Source of the DNA: Omnitrophica WOR_2 bacterium GWA2_47_8
Lineage (GTDB): Bacteria > Omnitrophota > Gorgyraeia > Zapsychrales > GWA2-47-8
Length of the DNA: 6,519 nucleotides
Assembly (NCBI GenBank): GCA_001805375.1
Contig: MHFY01000064.1
Coordinates: 1 to 6,519, forward strand
Reading direction: 5' to 3'
The notes beneath the pieces were generated by a model. The model ran no database searches. It saw only the letters and a program-made list of their open reading frames with translations, and was not told where the DNA came from. Every line of letters begins with the position of its first letter. The stretch's first letter is position 1. Shown in pieces: positions 1 through 5,721 of the stretch. The translations under genes and the position numbers were made by a program.

Positions 1-108
1 GTCACCATGCGCGAAGATGGTTTGAAAAAGGCCATTGAAGGTTTAACCACCTTGGAAGAGGTTTTGCGCGTCACGAATTCGGATGAGATTATAGAAGAAC
101 AGAAATGA
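1..108 (+). CDS. PilB/GspE-family secretion ATPase, C-terminal fragment
   Basis: An open frame enters from the left edge and ends at TGA 106-108, giving the last 35 residues of a protein. The stretch MREDGLKKAIEGLTTLEEVL, followed by RVT, is the usual C-terminus of PilB/GspE hexameric ATPases, which power pilus extension or pseudopilus assembly from the cytoplasmic face of the inner membrane. The tail after RVT is short and acidic. The next gene begins 33 bases downstream and ends in a related but more divergent tail (TTLEEVLRVTSID), so two paralogous motors lie in tandem. Their shared tail is encoded with many different synonymous codons, so the duplication is not recent. The start, Walker boxes and N-terminal domain lie outside the window, so PilB cannot be separated from GspE here. 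Confidence 0.88.
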   Translation, partial: VTMREDGLKKAIEGLTTLEEVLRVTNSDEIIEEQK

Positions 109-141
109 TCTTTAAGAAATTAAGGACAGTTTAAAGATAAT

Positions 142-1854
142 ATGTCTGAGACACTCAAAGAAAAGATTATTAATTCCCTGATCGAATCTAAAAAGATCAC
201 CAAGGGGGATATGACCAAGGCCAAGGCCATGCATCGCGATAAAGCGATCCCCATCGAAAAGGCATTGATCCAGCTGGGCCTTATCAATGAAAAAGACCTG
301 ATGGTCCTGCTGGTTAAAGAATTGCATATCCCGTTCATTAATTTGAGCAAATATAAGATCGATGCCGCCCTTAAAGAAGTTATCCCTGAAAAAACCGCCC
401 GTCAATACCGTATGGTGCCGCTTTCTAAGTTAAATACCACCTTGACCGTGGCCATGTCGGACCCTTTAAACATTTTCGCCATTGATGATCCGAAAAGTTT
501 GACCGGCGGCGAGATCGACGTGGTGATGAGCACGGATTCCGATATCATGAAAGCCCTGGAGGATTATTACGGTTCTTCGAAGAGCACCACCAGTGTGAAA
601 GACGTCAGTAAGGAAATCGACGCCGAGGACCTGGAGATCATATCGGAGCAGGATGCCTTTAAGACCGATGAGGTGAGCGTCGATGAAGGTGAGCAGGCGC
701 CGGTCATCCGCATGGTGAATTTGATCATCAAGGAGGCATTGCGCTTAAGGGCCTCGGATATCCACATTGAACCGCAGATCGAAGACGTCCGCGTGCGTTA
801 TCGTATCGACGGAGTTTTGCAGGATATCTTAACGATCCCGAAAGAAAATCAGAATGCGGTCACGATCAGGATCAAGATCATGTCGCAGTTGGATATTACG
901 GAATCCAGGGTCCCCCAGGACGGACGTTTTAAAATGAAGGCCGGCACGCAGGAGGTCGATTTTCGTGTATCGGTATTGCCGGTCACTTATGGGCTTAAGA
1001 TCGTCATGCGCGTTTTGGATAAACGGAATCTTTCGATCGGCCTGGATGGTCTTGGGTTCTCGGAAAAACCTTTAGCCCTCATGAAAGAGTCGATCAAAAG
1101 GCCTTTCGGCATGATCTTGGTAACCGGCCCGACGGGAAGCGGAAAGTCGACCACACTGTATTCCATTATCAATGAATTAAACACGGTGGATAAGAATATT
1201 ATCACGGTAGAGGAGCCGGTCGAATATTTGATCGAAGGATTGACGCAGATCCAGGTTAAGTCAGATATCGGTTTAACTTTTGCTTCCGGATTAAGGTCTA
1301 TTTTGCGTCAAAGTCCGGATATCGTCATGGTGGGGGAGATCCGCGACGCTGAAACAGCGGACATCGCTATCAAGGCTTCGTTGACCGGGCAGCTTGTATT
1401 CGCGACCCTGCACACCAATGATGCCCCGGGGGCTTTGACCCGGTTGGTCGATATGGGGGTCGAGCCTTTTCTGGTCGCTTCCAGTTTGGTCTTGGTTACT
1501 GCGCAGCGTTTATGCCGTCGGATCTGTCCTCACTGCAGAGAGTCCGTGGATATCCCAAAGAATATTTTAAAGGAAAAAGGGATCGAGGCAAAAGCGAACG
1601 CAAAATTTTTTCATGGCAAGGGATGTAAGGTGTGCCGGGATACCGGTTACCTGGGAAGATCATGTATCGTGGAGACGATGGAAGTGGACGAGGAGATCCG
1701 CGAACTGCTGATCCGCGGCAAGTCGTCGGAGGAGATCAAACAATATGCTATTCAGAAACAGCATATGGCCACCCTGTGGGATGACGCGTTGTCAAAGTTT
1801 TTTGCCGGATCGACCACGTTGGAGGAAGTTTTAAGGGTTACGAGTATTGATTAA
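142..1854 (+). CDS. pilB: PilB/GspE-family type IV pilus assembly ATPase (second tandem copy)
   Basis: This is a 570-residue cytoplasmic hexameric ATPase of the extension (PilB/GspE) class, of normal family length. Residues about 1-150 form an MshEN/T2SSE_N-type N-domain, and a variable acidic linker (about 155-190) follows. The catalytic core shows Walker A GPTGSGKST (329-337, K335), an Asp box ITVEEPVEY (354-362), a Walker B region LRQSPDIVMVGEIRD (388-402, E399) and a His box GQLVFATLHTND (416-427, H424). A zinc motif is present as C462-x2-C465-x29-C495-x2-C498, which is typical of PilB/GspE and absent from PilT. Oddities: the arm preceding Walker A reads TYGLK (L285) where I expect GEK, and the N-domain lacks the RLG and terminal Gln of c-di-GMP-binding MshEN motifs. 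ATG 142 is the first start in frame with the N-domain; its Shine-Dalgarno is weak (AAGGA at 122-126, rather distant). It is followed by pilC, its usual membrane partner. PilB and GspE cannot be told apart from sequence alone. Confidence 0.95.
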   Translation: MSETLKEKIINSLIESKKITKGDMTKAKAMHRDKAIPIEKALIQLGLINEKDLMVLLVKELHIPFINLSKYKIDAALKEVIPEKTARQYRMVPLSKLNTTLTVAMSDPLNIFAIDDPKSLTGGEIDVVMSTDSDIMKALEDYYGSSKSTTSVKDVSKEIDAEDLEIISEQDAFKTDEVSVDEGEQAPVIRMVNLIIKEALRLRASDIHIEPQIEDVRVRYRIDGVLQDILTIPKENQNAVTIRIKIMSQLDITESRVPQDGRFKMKAGTQEVDFRVSVLPVTYGLKIVMRVLDKRNLSIGLDGLGFSEKPLALMKESIKRPFGMILVTGPTGSGKSTTLYSIINELNTVDKNIITVEEPVEYLIEGLTQIQVKSDIGLTFASGLRSILRQSPDIVMVGEIRDAETADIAIKASLTGQLVFATLHTNDAPGALTRLVDMGVEPFLVASSLVLVTAQRLCRRICPHCRESVDIPKNILKEKGIEAKANAKFFHGKGCKVCRDTGYLGRSCIVETMEVDEEIRELLIRGKSSEEIKQYAIQKQHMATLWDDALSKFFAGSTTLEEVLRVTSID

Positions 1855-1957
1855 TTTTACGCAGGTCATTTTATAAATATATTAATTTGTTAATGAAATG
1901 TTACATAAATTAAGTTATTTTGATATGAAGCTACATTTAAAATGAAGGGGTAAAGAT
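1855..1957 (+). other. AT-rich spacer between pilB and pilC with the pilC ribosome binding site
   Basis: These 103 bases are strongly AT-rich, unlike the genes on either side. No hairpin followed by a T-run is visible, so I see no terminator and infer that transcription reads through. A good Shine-Dalgarno, GAAGGGG at 1944-1950, lies seven bases before ATG 1958 and fixes the pilC start. Several TA-rich hexamers could serve as a -10, but none has a convincing -35 at the right distance, so no promoter is called. Confidence 0.6.
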
Positions 1958-3163
1958 ATGCCAACATTTAAATATGTTGCAAAAGATCAAAACGCTTCCA
2001 GTGTCACCGGAAAAATGATCGCGGACAACCAATCCGCCGTCATTGAGGAATTGCGAAAACGAAAATTGACCATCATTTCGGTCAGTGAGGCGAAAGATTC
2101 CACAGCCAGGGCAGCGGGGTTTCTTTTTCAGAGAGTTAAAAGCGAGGACCTTGTGATCTTTACCCGTCAGTTAGCCACCATGGTTGAAGCCGGGATCCCG
2201 ATATTGCAATGTTTGGAAGCACTCCAGGAGCAGATGTCTCAGCCCTATTTTAAGGGCGTTATCATGGCGATCCGCGATGATATCCAGGTCGGAAGCAGCC
2301 TTTCGGCCGCGTTTGCCAAACACCCAAAAGTTTTTGATCCTCTCTTTGTTAACATGGTCAAGGTCGGCGAGACCGGCGGTGTTTTAAGCACCATCCTCAA
2401 CCGTGTCGCCACGTACATGGAAAAATCCCTTAAGTTGCGAGAAAAGGTTAAATCCGCCATGATCTATCCGGCCGTTGTTATTTTTATGGCCATGGCCATC
2501 ACCACACTTTTATTGGTCAAGGTTGTTCCGACCTTTGCCGCGATCTATGATTCTTTCGGCCGGGAATTACCTCCTATGACCCAGGCATTGATCACCGTAA
2601 GCAATATTTTAAAAACACAAATTTTATTTTATATTGGGGGACTTATTATTTTAGTTTTTCTTTTGGCGCGGTGGCACAGAACGGAAAAAGGCGGATTATT
2701 TTTAGACAGTCTCACACTAAAAATTCCTATTATTGGAGAGCTTTTGAGGAAAGTCGCCATCAGCCGTTTTAGCCGCACCTTGGCGACCTTATCGCAAAGC
2801 GGAGTTCCGATCTTAGAGTCCTTAGATATCGTCGGAAAATCAAGCGGCAACAAATTGATCGAGAAGGTCGTTGAGAATGTGAAGAACAATGTCCGGGAAG
2901 GGGAAAGTATTGCCACGCCCTTGGTCAAGAGCGGTGTTTTTCCTCCCATGGTGACCCGTATGATCTCCGTCGGGGAGAAGGCCGGGCAGTTGGAAAAGAT
3001 GCTGACCAAAATTGCCGAGTTTTATGACGATCAGGTCGACACAGCGGTTGCGGGTTTGACGAGTATTATTGAACCGGTGATCATCGGTGTGCTGGGGGTT
3101 GTGGTCGGGTTTATCGTCATCGCGCTGTTTTTACCGATCTTGCAGATTACGCAGATCCTTTAG
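1958..3163 (+). CDS. pilC: Type IV pilus inner-membrane platform protein PilC (GspF family)
   Basis: This 401-residue polytopic inner-membrane protein matches the usual length of PilC/GspF, the platform that couples the ATPase ring to pilin polymerisation. After an N-terminal cytoplasmic region (1-65, beginning FKYVAKD), two T2SSF repeats are visible. The first runs from about 68 (FTRQLATMVEAGIPILQCL) through MVKVGETGG (133-141). The second runs from about 271 (FSRTLATLSQSGVPILESL) through MISVGEKAG (335-343), with the family signature LKIPIIGELLRK (254-265) just before it. Three hydrophobic helices are seen at about 168-190, 221-239 and 370-394, the last next to the C-terminus, which matches the known topology. 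All expected family landmarks are present and the frame is intact. It follows the ATPase gene, a standard order. The choice between PilC and GspF rests on locus context; pilM downstream favours a type IV pilus. Confidence 0.96.
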   Translation: MPTFKYVAKDQNASSVTGKMIADNQSAVIEELRKRKLTIISVSEAKDSTARAAGFLFQRVKSEDLVIFTRQLATMVEAGIPILQCLEALQEQMSQPYFKGVIMAIRDDIQVGSSLSAAFAKHPKVFDPLFVNMVKVGETGGVLSTILNRVATYMEKSLKLREKVKSAMIYPAVVIFMAMAITTLLLVKVVPTFAAIYDSFGRELPPMTQALITVSNILKTQILFYIGGLIILVFLLARWHRTEKGGLFLDSLTLKIPIIGELLRKVAISRFSRTLATLSQSGVPILESLDIVGKSSGNKLIEKVVENVKNNVREGESIATPLVKSGVFPPMVTRMISVGEKAGQLEKMLTKIAEFYDDQVDTAVAGLTSIIEPVIIGVLGVVVGFIVIALFLPILQITQIL

Positions 3164-3188
3164 GAAACGTAAGGGCCTTATTCAAAAA

Positions 3189-4874
3189 ATGAATAAAATT
3201 TTATCCTTAAGTGTTCTTTTCTTATTCTTCATCCCGCCGTCTTTTCTTTGTGCCCAATCTTCTCTTGGGGCGGATTTCAGCTTGGAAGACAGTCTTTTAG
3301 ACTTAAAGCAAAATGCGCAGGAGATCATTGAAAACAATAAACAGATCTCAGCGAAGATCGAAAATCTTAAGGCCAGGATCCCTCAGCTCAAAGAGCAGTT
3401 GGATCTGATCCAAAAGGAAGGCTCTGATGTTGTCCGAGAAAATCAGGCCTTAAAGGAAAAGATCAATGCGACTGATCACAAAAAAGGCTCGGCACAGGAA
3501 AATATCCAAAAAATGACCGATGAGCAAGTCGAGCTTAAGAATATTCAGGCAAATTTATCCAGCCGTTTGCTGAAACAGACTTCCATTAAACTGAAACTTC
3601 AATCTGAGGTGGAGGTCCTTCGCAACCAGATTTCAAACATGAAATTGGATTTTGACAGGGTTTCGAAGCACCGCCAGGAAGGTTTGGAAAAGGAAAAAAA
3701 CACCTATCGGCAGTTGATCCAGGAAAAAGAAAATAAAAATAAGTTAAGCAAGGCAGAAGTCAACACTCTGCGCGGCCAGACGGCACAGGCCCAAAAAGAA
3801 TTGGATGCGCTGAAAAATGACCATAATTTGAGACAGGATCGTTTTGTGGCGTCTCAGGCTGACCGCGACGCTATTGTGCAGCAGAACAAGATGCTGGAAG
3901 ATAAGTTGTCCTCTTTGAATGACAAGGACCTGGAGCGCGATCTGCAATTGAATACAGAGATCGAAGGGTTGAAAACATTGAGGGGGGAATTTGAAACGGT
4001 TTTAAAAGATTGGAAAAATAAAAAAGAGGCTATGCAGGCTAAGGATAAAAGCGAAAGATCCCAGATGGCGCAGGTCAAGGAGCAGCTTAAGGATCAAAAG
4101 GAGATGCTTTTGGGTCAAATATCCCAGTTAGAAAAGGTTTTAGCTTTGCGAGATGCCCATAACGCCGAAGAGAACCCCTTGATCCAAGCGGTAAGCGCGC
4201 TGGAAGAGAAGAAAACGGTCCTCGTGGATGATTATGAAAACAGGAAAAAATTCATTACTGAAAATGAAGCGAAAACAGAGGCCTTGCAAAAAGTGCACGT
4301 TCAACTGAAGAAAGATATCGAAGATATTAAGAAGGTAAAGAATGCTTCGCAAAGCGATAAGGATATGCTTTTAAAAAAACAGGAAGCCGATTATGTCAGG
4401 CAAATCAAGGCGCAAGAGAATACGGTAGGTCAATCCAGGAATCGTCTTAATCTGGTGCAGAAGGACCTTGTTTCTTCCCAGCAGGATTTATCAAATCAAA
4501 AAGAAATTATGGCTCAGTTCGAGCAGCAATTGGCCAGTTTAGATTCTGAGATTAATCAAGCTCTTCAGGGCCAGGCAAAAAGCCAAGAAGAGCTTGATCT
4601 TTCCGACCAAGAGTATGCCAAGCTGATGAATGAGACGAACAGTGAGATCGAAGAACTAAAGCTTTATAGTCAGGAGTTGACAACCCTTCTGGGAGACGTC
4701 AAAGAGAAACTTAAGCAGCAGGATCCTGCGCTTTTTAAGCCCACGCAAGACATTAAGCTAAAAACCCATCATGATAAATTGGTTGAAGAAAATCAGCTTC
4801 TGCAGCAAAAGTTTTTAACGCTTAGCACGACCTTGGATAGGCTTAAAGGAAAATCTCCTAAGTCTAATATTTAG
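3189..4874 (+). CDS. Secreted coiled-coil protein of unknown function in the pilus operon
   Basis: I do not recognise this 561-residue protein. The N-terminus MNKILSLSVLFLFFIPPSFL is a Sec-type signal peptide, with likely cleavage after L-C-A at residue 22, so it should be exported. There is no proper lipobox: the residues before C21 are S-F-L, not the usual L-[AS]-[GA]. From about residue 30 to 550 the chain is rich in Glu, Lys, Gln and Leu with heptad-like spacing, very low in Gly, Pro and aromatics, and has no cysteine after the signal; this is a long rod-like coiled coil. No enzymatic motif is visible. ATG 3189 is chosen because it begins the signal peptide; the frame is open further upstream to ATG 3087, but that extension lies inside pilC and is Arg/Cys-rich. 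AAGGG at 3171-3175 is a rather distant Shine-Dalgarno. The gene lies 25 bases after pilC, so co-transcription is likely. A periplasmic scaffold for the pilus machine is possible but unproven. Confidence 0.85.
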   Translation: MNKILSLSVLFLFFIPPSFLCAQSSLGADFSLEDSLLDLKQNAQEIIENNKQISAKIENLKARIPQLKEQLDLIQKEGSDVVRENQALKEKINATDHKKGSAQENIQKMTDEQVELKNIQANLSSRLLKQTSIKLKLQSEVEVLRNQISNMKLDFDRVSKHRQEGLEKEKNTYRQLIQEKENKNKLSKAEVNTLRGQTAQAQKELDALKNDHNLRQDRFVASQADRDAIVQQNKMLEDKLSSLNDKDLERDLQLNTEIEGLKTLRGEFETVLKDWKNKKEAMQAKDKSERSQMAQVKEQLKDQKEMLLGQISQLEKVLALRDAHNAEENPLIQAVSALEEKKTVLVDDYENRKKFITENEAKTEALQKVHVQLKKDIEDIKKVKNASQSDKDMLLKKQEADYVRQIKAQENTVGQSRNRLNLVQKDLVSSQQDLSNQKEIMAQFEQQLASLDSEINQALQGQAKSQEELDLSDQEYAKLMNETNSEIEELKLYSQELTTLLGDVKEKLKQQDPALFKPTQDIKLKTHHDKLVEENQLLQQKFLTLSTTLDRLKGKSPKSNI

Positions 4875-4914
4875 AATTGGTTATAATCAGTTAGCAGCTT
4901 TTTGGGGGCCTACC
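4875..4914 (+). other. Short spacer after the coiled-coil gene, no clear terminator
   Basis: Between the coiled-coil stop and the riboswitch promoter there are only 40 bases. They contain AGCAGCTTTTTGGGGGCC but no stable stem followed by a T-run. I therefore see no terminator for the upstream operon. Read-through into the riboswitch, and termination at the hairpin behind it, may serve that purpose. Confidence 0.4.
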
Positions 4915-4943
4915 TTGACAGAATGAGAAGTGCATTATATACT
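4915..4943 (+). promoter_or_regulatory. Sigma70-type promoter P1 of the riboswitch-pilin unit
   Basis: A perfect -35 TTGACA (4915-4920) is separated by exactly 17 bases from TATACT (4938-4943), a five-of-six match to the -10 consensus. The predicted start of transcription, near 4950, lies about ten bases before the first strand of the aptamer P1 helix. This is where a promoter for a 5' leader riboswitch should sit, so position and sequence support each other. Confidence 0.85.
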
Positions 4944-4960
4944 TGAAATGCATATACGTC

Positions 4961-5045
4961 TTAACTTGAAAAAGGTAAACCATTCGTGAGGATGGGGCAC
5001 AAAACTATAGGGTCTCCTTCAGGAGACAGCCAGTTGCCAAGTTGA
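4961..5045 (+). promoter_or_regulatory. Cyclic-di-GMP-I riboswitch aptamer (GEMM-I)
   Basis: The sequence matches the GEMM-I layout throughout. P1 pairs TTAACTTG (4961-4968) with CAAGTTGA (5038-5045), with one wobble. The conserved GGTAAACC (4974-4981) leads into a helix CCATTC/GGATGG (4980-4985/4990-4995) capped by the GNRA tetraloop GTGA. The core GGCACAAAAC follows, then ATAGG and the second arm GTCTCC/GGAGAC (5012-5017/5022-5027), ending in CAGCC and TTGCC. Departures from the consensus as I remember it are compensated: T4976 pairs A4999 where C-G is usual, and ACT 5004-5006 pairs AGT 5032-5034. By alignment to the V. cholerae Vc2 aptamer, the ligand-contacting position 20 is G (G4974), which indicates c-di-GMP rather than 3',3'-cGAMP, where A is typical. 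A47 corresponds to A5001. Pilin genes are a known GEMM target. No binding data exist here. Confidence 0.93.
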
Positions 5046-5073
5046 AAGGTTCAATTAATTTGGACTTACACTG

Positions 5074-5105
5074 TGCCTATTTTCCGATGGAAAATAGGCA
5101 TTTTT
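5074..5105 (+). terminator. Intrinsic terminator, expression platform of the riboswitch
   Basis: A perfect 12-bp stem, TGCCTATTTTCC (5074-5085) with GGAAAATAGGCA (5089-5100), has a GAT loop and runs straight into TTTTT (5101-5105), followed by ATT. It starts 28 bases after the aptamer, the normal place for a transcription-attenuating expression platform. The 5' flank plus arm, TGTGCCT (5072-5078), can alternatively pair with GGGCACA (4995-5001) in the aptamer core. Terminator and antiterminator forms are therefore mutually exclusive. Confidence 0.88.
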
Positions 5106-5118
5106 ATTGGAAAAGAGG

Positions 5119-5147
5119 TTGACAATAGGGTATCCGGTTGTTAGGAT
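5119..5147 (+). promoter_or_regulatory. Candidate second promoter P2 behind the terminator
   Basis: A second perfect TTGACA (5119-5124) has TAGGAT (5142-5147) at a 17-base spacing, a four-of-six -10. A start near 5154 would give a pilin transcript without the riboswitch or its terminator, but with the structured leader at 5169-5268. The weak -10 and the overlapping inverted repeat suggest a regulated rather than constitutive promoter. It is called from sequence only. Confidence 0.55.
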
Positions 5148-5151
5148 ACCC
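5128..5151 (+). repeat. Perfect inverted repeat over promoter P2, operator-like
   Basis: GGGTATCC (5128-5135) and GGATACCC (5144-5151) are exact reverse complements separated by eight bases. The centre falls near 5139-5140, within the P2 spacer, and the right half covers the -10 hexamer. That geometry is typical of a dimeric repressor operator. In a transcript reading through from P1 the same bases would form an 8-bp hairpin, but without a following T-run, so it is not a terminator. Confidence 0.7.
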
Positions 5152-5168
5152 ATACAATAAGACGATCC

Positions 5169-5268
5169 AAGCCAATAAGTTGCATATCAAGACCAGTAAG
5201 TATAATAGAACCGTTATTATCCTACAAAAGTAAAACCTACTTCTGGTGATAGGCAAAACGATTGGCTT
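5169..5268 (+). promoter_or_regulatory. Unrecognised structured RNA leader upstream of the pilin
   Basis: About 100 bases of the pilin leader can fold into a closed domain. An outer stem pairs AAGCCAAT (5169-5176) with ATTGGCTT (5261-5268), perfect over 8 bp. Inside it, ACCAG-AAGTA (5192-5196, 5198-5202, T5197 bulged) pairs with TACTT-CTGGT (5238-5247) over 10 bp. A third element pairs ATAATAG (5202-5208) with TTATTAT (5214-5220) around an AACCG loop. TACTT (5238-5242) can instead pair with a nearer AAGTA (5228-5232), so two exclusive forms exist. The domain ends 17 bases before the Shine-Dalgarno. I do not recognise it as a known riboswitch class and see no terminator after it. The pairings are seen in the sequence; a regulatory function is inferred. 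Confidence 0.5.
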
Positions 5269-5284
5269 AAACCTAGATCCAGAA

Positions 5285-5291
5285 GGGAGGG
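5285..5291 (+). promoter_or_regulatory. Strong ribosome binding site of the pilin gene
   Basis: GGGAGGG ends seven bases before ATG 5299. It is among the best Shine-Dalgarno sequences in the window, in keeping with a highly expressed structural protein, and it fixes the pilin start. No nearby sequence complementary to it is obvious, so the upstream structures probably do not act by hiding it. Confidence 0.85.
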
Positions 5292-5298
5292 AATAACA

Positions 5299-5691
5299 AT
5301 GAAAAGAACTAATAATAAAGGTTTTACGTTAGTTGAAATCATGATCGTTGTGGCTATCATCGCTTTGTTAGCCGCAATCGCGATCCCTAACCTGTTAAGG
5401 GCTAAGATTTCAGCTAATGACGCCTTAGCAAAAAGTACACTACGTTCTTTGTCGACAGCTTCAGAGACGTTTGCTACGTCAAATACGGGTAATTATCCTG
5501 ATTCTATGGCTTCTTTGACTGGTGCTACACCACCGTATATCAATACCGCTTATTGCGATTCGACAATGTCCGGTTTTACGTATGCTTGTACTTTTGGTGC
5601 AGGGGCGTATACGTTTAGGGCGACACCTGTCACGGTTGGTACATCAGGTACCACTACGTTTACGATCACAACAGGTGGTGTGTTAAATTAA
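5299..5691 (+). CDS. pilA: Type IV pilin / type II pseudopilin, prepilin with class III-like leader
   Basis: This 130-residue prepilin is the subunit polymerised by the PilB/PilC machine. The leader MKRTNNKG (1-8) ends at the G8/F9 prepilin peptidase site. The mature protein starts FTLVE, with the conserved Glu at mature position 5 (E13), followed by the hydrophobic helix IMIVVAIIALLAAIAIPNLL, which anchors it in the membrane and packs in the filament core. The helix continues to about residue 60, then NYPDSMASL opens a small, Gly/Thr/Ser-rich globular part. C86 and C97 are the only cysteines and could form a short disulphide loop. The mature length of 122 residues is small for a major type IV pilin and near the pseudopilin GspG range, so either role is possible. 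It is monocistronic, between its own leader and a strong terminator, which fits high and separately controlled expression. Pilin identity is secure; major or minor role is inferred. Confidence 0.95.
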   Translation: MKRTNNKGFTLVEIMIVVAIIALLAAIAIPNLLRAKISANDALAKSTLRSLSTASETFATSNTGNYPDSMASLTGATPPYINTAYCDSTMSGFTYACTFGAGAYTFRATPVTVGTSGTTTFTITTGGVLN

Positions 5692-5721
5692 CGCCGTAAG
5701 GATAGGTAAGGTTTAGTTGTC

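Noticed and set aside
3087..3188. Longer start for the coiled-coil gene inside pilC
   Set aside because: The extra 34 residues are Arg/Cys/Trp-rich, overlap the conserved C-terminal helix of pilC in another frame, and would bury a clear signal peptide that starts at 3189.
3189..3260. Lipoprotein signal for the coiled-coil protein (C21)
   Set aside because: The residues before the cysteine (S-F-L) do not fit a lipobox; an ordinary signal peptidase I site after L-C-A is more likely.
112..4352. Several 66-126-residue open frames on the minus strand and a 67-codon + frame at 2184
   Set aside because: All lie inside strongly conserved or compositionally coherent + strand genes, have no recognisable domains and no ribosome binding sites; they are shadows.
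4882..4887. TATAAT just after the coiled-coil gene as a -10 site
   Set aside because: No acceptable -35 at 16-18 bases; the TTGACA/TATACT pair downstream explains the riboswitch transcript better.
4961..5045. The aptamer as a cGAMP-specific GEMM-Ib riboswitch
   Set aside because: The base aligned with position 20 is G, not A, although overall similarity to the Geobacter type is high; kept as an issue to test rather than a call.
5128..5151. Inverted repeat as a second terminator
   Set aside because: The stem is followed by ATACAATAAG, with no T-run.
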